Positions 13,180 through 23,694 of a stretch of 64,000 bases of DNA are shown in pieces (positions within the stretch are counted from its first letter, which is position 1; every line of letters starts with the position of its first letter). The stretch covers positions 372,001 through 436,000 of the forward strand of contig JAGQDJ010000009.1 of NCBI GenBank assembly GCA_022885665.1, read 5' to 3'. The stretch is from Triops longicaudatus (Eukaryota > Arthropoda > Branchiopoda > Notostraca > Triopsidae). The position numbers were made by a program, and so were the translations under genes. The notes beneath the pieces are model-generated. The model had not been told where the DNA came from. It made no database searches and saw only the letters and a list, made by a program, of their open reading frames with translations.

Positions 13180-14167
13180 CTTCGCGACGAGACAACCCGC
13201 CCCAGCGTATGACCATCGTAGAGGAAAAGTGGAGAGAAAGAGAGACACAAGAAAATCGTGATAGGCTGTCATAAGAAAAAACAATCGAGGAATCGTAACG
13301 CATCACTGGCAACGATTACAGCGATTTACGATTACGCAGGAAACTAATCAAAGTGAACGTAAAGAACAACGAAAACACGCCAAAGAAAAGGTACTTGGAT
13401 ATGGAGATAGTATTGCACAGCAATAAGAAAACCATGCTATATCGGCAGCTCTTAACGAGTAGTTAAGTTTACGTTTTTTTTTTTCGCTCGAAAACTCCTT
13501 AGCCACATGCAACTCGTAAAAATTTATAGCACCCATCGGAATGATTCGAATATGCCTCCTTTTTCACATTCTTCTAGGCAACAACACACGAGAACCATTC
13601 ATAGACACAGCAAAACAAAACATTTTTTCCGGAGCAACAGTATTTGCTGTAGAACGATTCTACTGTATGACTAAGTGCCACAAGTGCATTACAACGACCT
13701 TCAAGGAGGTCAAATGTCAACTCAGCCATTACTTCCGGATTTGTTTACAGCTCAGCAAGCTTCAGATCACTAAAGGGGCGGGAGCAACCAACGGATACTG
13801 GTGAAATGCTCCGTATATTCGCGAAACCGTAAATGCCAACATTCCGAAATAAATATATATTTTACTCCTCGTAATGGCTTACTGTCCAAGAGGTAAATGT
13901 CGCGACCAATGAAATTGCCTGTTACTACTTCCAGCTCCAGTCGCGCTTTTTGTAGGGTCTTCAAATCTCTGCCAAGTTCTTTCTTCTTGAATCACGCTTA
14001 GGTGAACCAACCCTATTATCGAAGCTTCAGAAAGCCTCCTTTAGAATTGCGATTAGAGCGAAATTAGTCGCACAGTAATCTACGTTACGTCTTGAGTAAT
14101 AGCTTCCAGCACAGTTCTAGTGAAACTCAGCTCGAGGCCAAAAGGCATGCTTAGGAGACTTTAGATA

Positions 14168-14511
14168 CAGTAAGCCCTCCATTTACACGAACTAATATTT
14201 TTTTCAAAATGAAATAATATAATATCTTTAATAATTAATAATAATTTAATAATAAAATATCTTAAATAATTAATCGGGTACAACACGTCACTGCTACAAA
14301 TTAGTAAAAAATCAATAATACAAAGTCATTTAGCTAAACAAGACTTCATATTTTGGTCAAATTTTGTCTAGGACACAACAGTATTTCTATAAATATTTAT
14401 GTTATTTAATTTACTTCTATTATTAACGTACAACTACTTAAGTCGAATTTACGCCGTTTTCATTTACTAGTATTTTTCTACCAATTATCAACGTAAATGA
14501 AAGGAATACTG
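14168..14511. mobile_element. 344-bp AT-rich miniature inverted-repeat element with TA duplication
   Basis: The left end is CAGTAAGCCCTCCATTTACA and the right end, read in reverse complement, is CAGTATTCCTTTCATTTACG. About two thirds of the first 30 bp match. Both ends are flanked by TA (14166-14167 and 14512-14513), the target duplication of Tc1/mariner/pogo elements. CAG...CTG termini fit the Tigger/pogo group. The interior is extremely AT-rich and has no transposase, so it is non-autonomous. Confidence 0.75.
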
Positions 14512-17454
14512 TAACAGGTAAATTTTGACTTGTACAGTACAGTACAGAAAAATCTTCCGGATAAACGAACACAGTGCGCACAGGCAACAATGAAAACACT
14601 CAGCTTTCGCTGCCTTTCGAACTTTGTCCCGGGCTCGACGGTGCCTGGGATCCAGGTGTCATTGGAACACGACTTCCTCATACCATTTTTTCGACTTTAC
14701 TGTACAATCCACGAATTGTATACTGTACATTACTGGTTAGCATCGGGCACTTGTCTTAAAGTTTCTACCCTACACTAATACCCGTAAATCAGTGACGCAG
14801 CCGATCCCGGAGTCAACGACTTAAGTCGAAACGGAGTAACTCAAGGTCAAAAAAGGTCAAGGAGGGAAAGGAACGATACAATTGGGTAGCCGGTAATTGG
14901 AGAAGGTTACGAAAAACCAGACGACTAAAACTACGGAGATAAGAGAACTCGGCGACGTAACGCTCGGGGTTTTACTGTGTACTACATATCACTCGAAGAG
15001 ACCCTTAAGGAAAGAAAAGTTTGATTAGACTCCATTAGCTTTCTCGGGGTGTTCTTGTCACAAGGAAGAAAGCATCGCTTACACGCTTAGATGACAGCGT
15101 TGAGCGTCTCCGCACGCCGAGCAAACAAAATCACAAGTGGGGAAAAACACTCGCGTGAATGATTCACGGGAATCGTATCAGTCAAGCCTGAACTCGTTTG
15201 TACAGACATGGTAACCGGTAATCCAAACACTTAAACGGAACCGAATTGTTCTCTCGTGCATTGTACATTAAACAAAAAAAAAGTTAAGAGCCAAGCCGAA
15301 AATAATAATGTAACATACGTAGCAAAGTCAAACTACGTTATAGAGACAAATCACGTGATAGTTACCCAGACTCCAATCCTTCTTGGCTGTCCCATAATAG
15401 CGAGCAGCAGTGCCAAAAGTAATAGAAAATTTGATTAGATAACTAGTTTCGTACATTTTCTATAACGAAGTTTACACAAGCTCTGAATTTTGAACTATTT
15501 GCATGGTAATGCTAAAGACTTGATGCAGAATAAAGCAGTTAGAAGCGAGATTTCTGTTAATTTCCTTGCCAGTTTAGAAGGCTAACACTCTCCCTTGAGA
15601 CCTGTTCTTTAGCCATTAGGCGTTTTTAGGTCAAACAGAGGGCAACGGCATTCCTTTTCTCGCAAATCTCTCTTTCTCGCTTACAACGAAACGAGGATTG
15701 TGTGGAATGAGCCGTGAGCGGGGAAGGAAGATGGCCTGCTTGATGTGATTTGAAGCCAATTGCTGCCTTAATTTATACGCATTAGCATAAGCCACTAGGC
15801 AGTGTTCTCATTTCATCGGCTGTTAATCTCTTAAACGTTGATGAAAACGTCCAAGAAATCCAACTCGAACAAAGGCCTCCACTTTTCTCGCTATTACTAT
15901 GCATTTTTGGGTACGTTGCCTTTAACAAAATTGGGAGAACTGTCAACGGTCTCCCACTTACATGGTGTAATGGTCTGACGAGCCTTTAAAACTGAGAACT
16001 ATTATTGAATTCCTCCAGTAGCCAACTTTCAAGTTTGGCAGACTAAGTTTCCATTACTTTACAAGTTTTTTTTTTTTCGTTAAAGGACGTGTGCCAAATA
16101 CAAAAAAAGTTCTTCGCGGAAAAAATGGCGTTATTACTGTCGAAACCCCGCCTCTTCGCCCAGCCCCCTCGTCTAAAGGAGCTTAGCTACCGGTCAAGAT
16201 GGCGTGAAAAGTTCTACCAAGAACAGTGTGATTGCTGCTTTTCTTTAATGAGATGTCTCTTCCTCCACCATGCCGGCCTTCCCCAAAAAAGAAAACCAAA
16301 CGGGAAGGATAGACGACACGTTAGATTGACAACCAATGGACACCTCAAACTTCGATTCGTCACGGATCACTACGTTACGAACCCAATGAAGTAATATCTC
16401 GGGTCAGTTCGTCTATTTTGGGTCAATTACTTACATGCTATGCTCACACTTTCGCTGTTCGCATACAGCTACATTTCTACGTTAGAACTCTTACGCGTTA
16501 CGACTCTGGAGTTAAAAAGTAGTTATTTTTTTCTATTTTTGAAGAAATACTTAAATCATTCTGAGAATTGATAGTTCTAGGAACAGAAAAGTACTAAGGT
16601 TTTCGAAAAGGTTGCGTTCTTTCATTGGGAGTAACCTAGCCTAATTTGACGAACTAGCAGAATGTCCGGAATAGCGGGTTTGGCTGTAAAAAGTCAAAGA
16701 GCGGCATTCCGCATAGTTCAAGATAACGTGAGGTCTTATTTCCTACTAACCCTTTTAAGTACAGGGCGTCAACTGGGCAAAGTATCGTGGTCTTTAGCCC
16801 CCTGAGTGACGAGTGGGTATCAGGGGAACAACGCGGTCAGGACTCGTGCAAGAAATACGGCACATTATCAAGTTCTCCTCACGCGCGTCCTTTCTTAACG
16901 ATCGCATAACAAAGTTCACAGCAAGAGCGAAATTCTTAAGCATAAAACTTGGGGTGAAGACCTGGGAGCGGAGGAGAAAAAGTGTTACACTCGGGACCCA
17001 TGAATCTCGCTTCCTTTTAAGCTAACCGAATCTTTGATCAAGTGGCATGACGCATGCATCCCGATTCGCTCTTGCAGAAATATCTCACACGGGCATCATG
17101 TACATGAAACGTGTTGAAACCTAATTGAGGACAACAAGTACAGTACTCGACATTTAGCATCGCCAGAATGGAACTCAATAGTTCATGATGTGGCAAGCAT
17201 GGTCAGTCGACGTTCCGAAATTCAACGCTTTTTGCCTTTCGTAAGAAGAACAGGTTTTTCCTGGAAATATGCTTCAGTATGACGAACGCGCTGATGCCAA
17301 GGTATGTTTGCTACACAGCAGTCAGGCCCTTTCATAACCATTCTGGCATTTGAATTTCGAGTACTCTTGTGTATTCTGTACTCTTCGGGACGAAACTCAT
17401 GCGAAACGGGAAATAGGAAAAAGTAAATTGTCGGTTATACTACCCTCAATCACA

Positions 17455-17550
17455 TTTTGCTCATCCTAACCAACTTAAACCTAAACTAAACGAATTAAAC
17501 CCGTAACCAAATCTAATTTAACCTATTTAGCCTAATTTAACGCATTTGCT
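17455..17550. repeat. Degenerate CCTAA/TTTAACC-rich stretch
   Basis: Repeated imperfect units such as CCTAACC, AACCTAAACTAAAC and TTTAACCTATTTAGCCTAAT. A similar stretch in the opposite sense lies at 28900-28985. It resembles degenerate arthropod telomere units (TTAGG)n but is not a clean array. Confidence 0.5.
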
Positions 17551-18033
17551 CCGGAGCGCGTATGCAAACCTTGGGAAAGTTAATGGAGAAGTTAGATCAG
17601 TTCTGTTAGGTTAAAATTGGGTCCGGATTAAGTTCAGGATTGTTTATGTATAACTTTGGCTCAGTGTTTATCTACCGAAAGTGGTTGTGGAACAAGAACG
17701 TCGAAAAGATCACCGAAAAGTACCGAGAGAAATACAAGTGATAGGCTATTGCCGTTCATCCATACTACGCGGCCTTTAAAAACTAAAGCTTCACTCAGGT
17801 TGCAATCCTCTGTTGCCATTGAATAAGTCGACTTAGTCTTAGCAGAAAAACAAGAATGTTCCAAAATAGCCCAGTTCTGCTTTTCTCTTACGATCACACA
17901 AACAGCTGTGACTGCAGATTTCTTCGCTCTACTCGTAAGCCTTACTAACCAACGCTTCTTTGGTTATTTCCTCGAAAAGCTCAACCCTGAGAGGGTTGCA
18001 CTTTGCCCTAAAAGCAACCAAATCCAAGCCTAC

Positions 18034-18853
18034 CTATCGTTAAGTGCCGCGTCTTGAGCTTCCTGGTCCAAATCCGGTCCTCGGAATCTACTGATTCCCT
18101 CGGATGGCCGCCCGTTATGGCTCATCCACCGGTGCTTGCCGCTTCCTAATGTCCCCAAGGTCGACGTTCGCGGGAGCGACCCAGCCCCCAAGGGTAGGGA
18201 TCCCATCAGGGGCGCATCGGGATGAGCGTGTGACGGCGGTAGGGGAATAGGAACCGGAATGGCTCGTGATATGCTGCTGGTTCCCCATCCTAAAACTCCT
18301 CCGGGAGGTCCAGGTGGCGTGGCTTTCCCGTGATGAGGTCCCCGGCTGGTTGGCCGAGGCAGTGTCGTGCCAGCGCCCGAAGCAGAGCCCGGCGTAGCGG
18401 TCCCGGTTCCAGTGCCGCTGCGGTGACTTCGTCGGTCGAGGCTGCGGTGTCCCAAGCTGCTGGGTAAGCTGACACTGTCGGAGTCCGAGTCGGAGCCGGA
18501 CCTCCGCATTTGGGAGGCTGCAGCAAGCGGCGGGGGCAGAATGGAACCGGTCATGCATACGTCCTGCGGCGGTGGGGAGAAGGGTGGAGTGTTGCTCGAA
18601 CGCTGCTGCTGTTGGTGCTGCAGAAGCCGGGCGCTGGTGGCAAAAGGGTCGGGGTTGAAGGGGTATTTCGGAAGGGTCGCCAGACTGACTGCGTTGCGGT
18701 ACTGACGGTGTCTTCGGCCGGACGTCACCACGCCCAGCCTCTTTTTGCGCGGACGACGACGAAGTCCGGCTGATCCCGAGGCTTTGGGACGGCGAGGGAC
18801 GCCGGAAAGCCCTCGCTTCTCCCTCGGAGCCGTGGGAACTCCCCAACGCTAGC
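18034..18853 (-). CDS. GC-rich Ser/Pro/Gln-rich exon, probable alternative N-terminal part of Glut1
   Basis: The donor end is firm: the frame reads ALND then AG/GTAGGC at 18034, with a stop codon immediately past the splice site. The frame stays open upstream to a TAG near 18854; the exact acceptor is not clear. The product is low-complexity: a basic start (RRRPRKKRLGVV), a GRRHRQYRNAVSLATLPKYP segment, a CAG-coded QHQQQQ run, SDSDSDS, and Pro- and Gly-rich stretches. It looks like a disordered cytoplasmic region. Its last two bases complete the first codon of the coiled-coil exon. GC content is far above the window average. A second frame (18115-18846) is also open, as expected of GC-rich DNA, but it does not meet the splice phase. 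Family unknown. Confidence 0.5.
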
Positions 18854-21800
18854 CCCAGGAACTAGCCACCTCCTCACTGAGCGCGCTTCTGTCCACGGGG
18901 CCCCCACTAAAGGCAACCGGCACCCTTGGCAGGTGACAGCAGGCACATTGCGAGCATTACTCATGCGGGCTGGCACCAGGGATTTAACAGAACAAACCAA
19001 AGTACTACCAAGTACTCATCCACTCGTCCCAGTTCTGGATTCTTGTCACGCCAAGGTTCACTGTTCCACTCGCGTTAAAAGACAACTCTTTTTTTGAGTA
19101 AGCTTTTTTTTGTCTCTATCCAGCGGCGTACACAAATTCCCGACGGGGTACTACCGGTGTAGTGTTTTAATCAAAAACCCGTCCAAGATTGGTAGAAACG
19201 ATGCCAAAACGCCACTGTTGACGATCCATCACGCTCGGAACTTAACTGCCGCCCCAAACTAAGCTGTCGCCATTGCAGTTCGAGTTGCAAAGAATAAAGG
19301 ATCCACTGACTTACTCGAGCTCCTGTGGTGCTGTATATTGCTGCTCCTTTGGAAGAGACATGGCACATTTAAGCGTTTTTTCTAGCTCCGTTTTGTCTTG
19401 AAGGGGCATCAGAGCGTTATAAGAGCCGAGCACAGCACAACAGTATGCGCTAATAATCTTTTAAGCGTTTTAGGTAACCAACCAAACGAAGGCTTTTGTC
19501 AAACGCGATTTCAGAATAAATAAAACACAGAAATAACAAAGGTAGCCACCGTGCTGCAGCAAAGTTGTCAAACAAAGGCGTACGTCTAATTCAAAGTGTA
19601 GAGACAAAGTGTACGTGACGTGCCAACAGCCCCTTAATAAGAAACATCAAAGGAAGACAAATAGTACCTTCTAATACTCTAGTCAGGTGCTTAATCGCAT
19701 GGGCAAAAAAATGAAGGGACAAGAGGTACAAAAATGAACCAGCCATCAACAGCTTAATCTAAGAGACAACCGCCAACCCCGTTAAACCCCGTCGTCTTTT
19801 CCGAGAGCCGCACAGGCAAATGCTTCATAAAAAGTGACACAGAACTTGGGAGGGCAAAAGCAAGGGAAATTAATTTGGTCCTGCCAACGCAATGTCAAAT
19901 GGAAAACACAAAACAAGGCACTAACCAAAAGTAATAACGCAGTCGCAAGAACAACACGAAACAAGCTTGCGGACCCGGGCCGCAAGTCTCGCTTGCCGTG
20001 ACAACCGTGGCGCCACCAGTGCGTATTTGCACACCCCGTTCATATGAAACTCTGTGACAATAAGGTATTCTTAGCCCTGAATTGCCAGGATACCTTAGAG
20101 ACCCACAGATGGGGTTCACTGGGTATGCCAACTACAATTACTTCTCTATTTCTAAGTTCCACTTGAAAAGCGTAACTGTCGTTAAGAGCGGGTTCACAAC
20201 TTCTATCGACGCGATAGCCCTAGGTCCCCGAGTTCGTGACCGAAAAAGACCAAGAACCGAAGCGTGCGGGAGAAGATTCAATTGGTTCCGAAAAATATTG
20301 CACAAATATATCCAACTTTCGCACAAAAAGGCAAGAAAATTGTGACCAATTTTCTCGTATTTTTTGTCTTTACGTGACTTTGCTGTATGTGCCGAATTTT
20401 GCTCGAGCCAAAGGACACATTTTGTGCAGTTTAACGCCATTTCTTCACGGCAGACCTTAATCATAACTCTCTTCCTTCAGCTTGTTTTGCAAGTTAACAC
20501 GACTTATGTGTAAAACAGTAAAAGAAAGGACGTTCTCAACACCCCGGAGGAGGATGATTGTTTTTAGGTTAGTAATATTTATGAAACACGAAAAAGTGTC
20601 AAGATTGACAAGAAAATGACGCAGCCGAAATCGATGCCGATACGTGTCATGAGAAAAATGCAACAGAACAATTTGCACTTCCTTTACCCTGGATTATATT
20701 GCTTTCTTAAATTTTATTTTAATTTCCTTTCCACTGGCTTTATTTCTTAGGCGCAATTTGTTGCTTTTCTAACAATCCTATACAAATATGTACAAAATAT
20801 GTTCTTCAGGTTTCGCAAAACTCTCAATGCTGGCTAATGGTCTCATTAATAACATTAGGTGAGCCTAGCGCTTATGGGAAATTCGTATTGCGACTGCATG
20901 AGAAACTCACATAGGCAATTCCACTACCGTTCAATGCTCTTCGAAAAATGTTCGTCAGTAAAGTTTCGCTTGACAGTTTATAGATTCTAGCTATAGCGAG
21001 CTTCCTAAGGGATAGACGTATAAGGAAATGTTCTGTAGACACGAAATTCGTTGTATCGAACGCTTCTCTGTCCATAGCTACATATGGGACTTCGCATAGC
21101 TACATACTATTCTTCGTAAGTATCCGTCAGTTCTTCAGAAAAGAGTTCATTACAGCGAGATTCTTCGGTACGTGCTAACAATTAAATATAATCTCATTGA
21201 CTCGAGAAAAAGATTTCTGTGAAATTTTCGAGAATTTTATACATACATTTCGAAACCACTATAGGCAACGGCTTTTCTGGGCCTTTTCCGAAGTTATTTG
21301 GTGTGTTTCTGCAATACGGCAAAATCTCGTTTTAACTTAACTTATTTATAACGAACTGTCGGCTACAGCATACAGGCCGTAAGGTCCCAAGTTATGCGGG
21401 TGTTATGAAAAAAGTCTGCTGAAAGGAAGTTCGGACATGCCGAACAGTTTTTTCCCGATCCCGAGACGCTTGTTATAATAAAATTCTTCTCTAATTCGTA
21501 TGTCAAAGATACATTTTCTAGAACAACTACAGTATTGCAAAATTGTCTCCATCCATCACACAATCAGTGACAACAAGAAAGAGAATACTACCTTCAGTTG
21601 GCTAGCACATGTTTCAAGAGAACGCTTTTCGAGTTAATATAATTCTTTTACCGACTTCTTTTTCCTGAAAAAAAAATCCCCTTTGAAAAGCAACTGACAG
21701 CTTTTATGACACCGGATTATGTGTTAAAAACTTGGTATGCCACGTGCGGAAGCTGTGGCCTTGTTTGCTCATGACTGCCTACTTGCTCACGAAATTGGAC

Positions 21801-23667
21801 CACAACGAAGGTGACGGTGCAAGGCTGTGATGCCTACCAAGCGGAACGCACCCTGAAGACGACCGAAGACGACGGGCGAGGACAATGTTACGATCGATTC
21901 AGACATCCTCGACCCGCCCAGCATTTGAGCCCACCCCAGCAATTCCGCGTGTCTCTTTAGCTTGTACCACTCCGGGTGTCCAGTGCAACACCGCTTTGCT
22001 CGGAATAAAACCCCGCCTCTAAATTACGGGCCTGGAGATAGTGTTGTTTCCCCGGCACTTGCGAGACAAGGCCGAAACTGGAAGCTTCACAGAAATCGGA
22101 CTCATAGAGGGAAAAAAAAATCCACCATTTTACTAACTTCACCCTTCTGTACCGAACGCGCGCCCCTTCTCTACTCCGTTGGTCGTCTTCCCCTATTCCT
22201 CTAGAAACGCAAAACTATTTCGTTACAAAACTCCTACGCCTCACCCCAGCAGTACACGGTTATGAAACATGCATGGGGCGTGTATGTGCTCTTGAACCAT
22301 TTTATAAGTCGTAAAATAAGCTTCGCGTCGTTAACTTTCCGCACCACCGTCATCCTTCGCCTCTCCGCCCTTTCCCGTGCCGAGTCGTACGTCGTGAGAC
22401 TCAAAACTTTTCAACTTTACCCCTACAGATCCACCCTCTCCCCCCCAATCTCATTTTTATCCCAGCTCCTGAAAGGATCTATGTCTTCCGATCCAGTTTC
22501 TCTGCCTCATTAATAACTCGCGCCATCTCTCATTTGTTTGCTTCTCGGCATTTTTTCTTCGTTCACAAAATCTATAGTCGATAAGAATCTGAAAAAGATC
22601 CGATTTAGGAGGGAGTCATGCCGCGCTGGCGCGTTATTTCCACCATTTCTCCCCCAAGGCGAAAAAATTCCTTAATTTTATTCAATGTGATTTTCTTCCT
22701 GTGCCAAAACGCGCTTTGCACAGAAATCGCGTTCACAACGTTAGACGCAGATTTCCACTTCTTCCAGCGACCAAACAACCATATTGCTCTTCATTAGTAG
22801 CGGTTGTGCTGAGAAAGTAACAGCATAATCGGCCCGAACACCTAATTCTCTTCAATTTCGCTCCCTTCTGCTACACAAACTCGCCTCTTTTTAAATATTC
22901 TGGGATACACACGTGACCTTCCTATGTTCCCATTTTTATTGCAAACGCATAAGCAGTTTCAGTACATCATTTCGTTGTTTAATTCGCAAACCATGTAGCT
23001 CACTTTATTTTATTTTCGTTCACTTTTAGCCTTACTTCTCTCACTTTTCTCTCTTCATTGCAACATTGCAATTTTTTCTAGCCTTCTTCATTTTTGCTTT
23101 TATTTCCTTTGAGGAGAAAAGAAGCGAATTTGACGAGGCAAATTTCCTCTATTGCTCCAGATAAGGATGTATCAGAGTCAAGTTACGCGAATTGCGGAAA
23201 GCTCATTTCCTTGGCTTCCGTCCCGTCTCGCGACAGCTAATTTCTGTCCATCTTCACCGCATTGGGAATCGAATAAAGTACCAAAATCCTTATTGCGTAT
23301 TCCGTTCGTTTTCCTATGTATTTAACCGACTGCATCATGTCCTATGACTGCCCCTACATCCCCTACCAGCGCCCCTTTATCCGTAGCAGTGCATTCGAAA
23401 CTCAATACATCAATCGGCAGCGCTGACACAATCGCTACATTGGTTGCGTCCAGCTCTACCCACGACAACGTGCAAATTATGCTGAAGGGGATCGTTCATG
23501 CCTACATAGAATACGTTACCACCGACGCTTTTCCGGATCGAAAATCATCGGGACATAAAAATAAACAAGGCATGTTTTCCAAGCCGTGCTTTTAGGTCGC
23601 GTATGCAAACATTAATGCCAAGAATGGGCGGGGGGGTGAAAATCGGTTCAGCAGCATGCTCACTTAC
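18854..23667. other. Intronic stretch of Glut1, no gene seen
   Basis: No supported gene. It contains the fourth Tigger-like copy at about 21312-21490 and further AT-rich non-coding sequence. Open frames are short and featureless. Confidence 0.55.
21312..21490 (-). mobile_element. Diverged Tigger-like miniature element, copy 4
   Basis: It starts AATACGGCAAAATCTCGTTT and ends near CGCTTGTTATAATAAAATTC. The interior GGTCCCAAGTTATGC and GCCGAACAGTTTTTTCCCGA match copy 2 (GATCCCGAGTTACAC and TGAACAGTTTTTGATGTTCCC). It is strongly diverged. Confidence 0.5.
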
Positions 23668-23694
23668 CTTTGCCGGAGATGATGGAGAGTCCAT
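23668..23694 (-). CDS. Glut1: First coding exon of Glut1 short form (MDSPSSPAK)
   Basis: The exon spans 23668-23739 with an acceptor TCTAATTACAG/G and a strong donor AAG/GTAAGT. ATG at 23694 opens a nine-residue stretch, MDSPSSPAK, ending in phase 0, exactly the phase required by the first transporter-body exon. An in-frame TAA lies upstream within the exon, so this is the start and the exon carries 5' UTR. Another frame of the exon is open (GNGVGLICRKD...) but would leave phase 1 and would not fit the transporter. The join spans a 16.6-kb intron, and is inferred rather than shown. Confidence 0.6.

Larger units (their letters stand above)
13180..18033 (-). other. Intron between the two N-terminal exons
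   Basis: No coding exon could be supported. It contains the miniature element at 14168-14511 with TA target-site duplication and a CTAA-rich stretch at about 17455-17550. The 101-codon plus-strand frame at 16089-16394 has no recognisable features. Confidence 0.55.

Noticed and set aside
18115..18846. 243-codon minus-strand frame overlapping the GC-rich exon
   Set aside because: It is open because the DNA is GC-rich, but it does not end at the donor in the phase needed by the coiled-coil exon. The neighbouring frame does.
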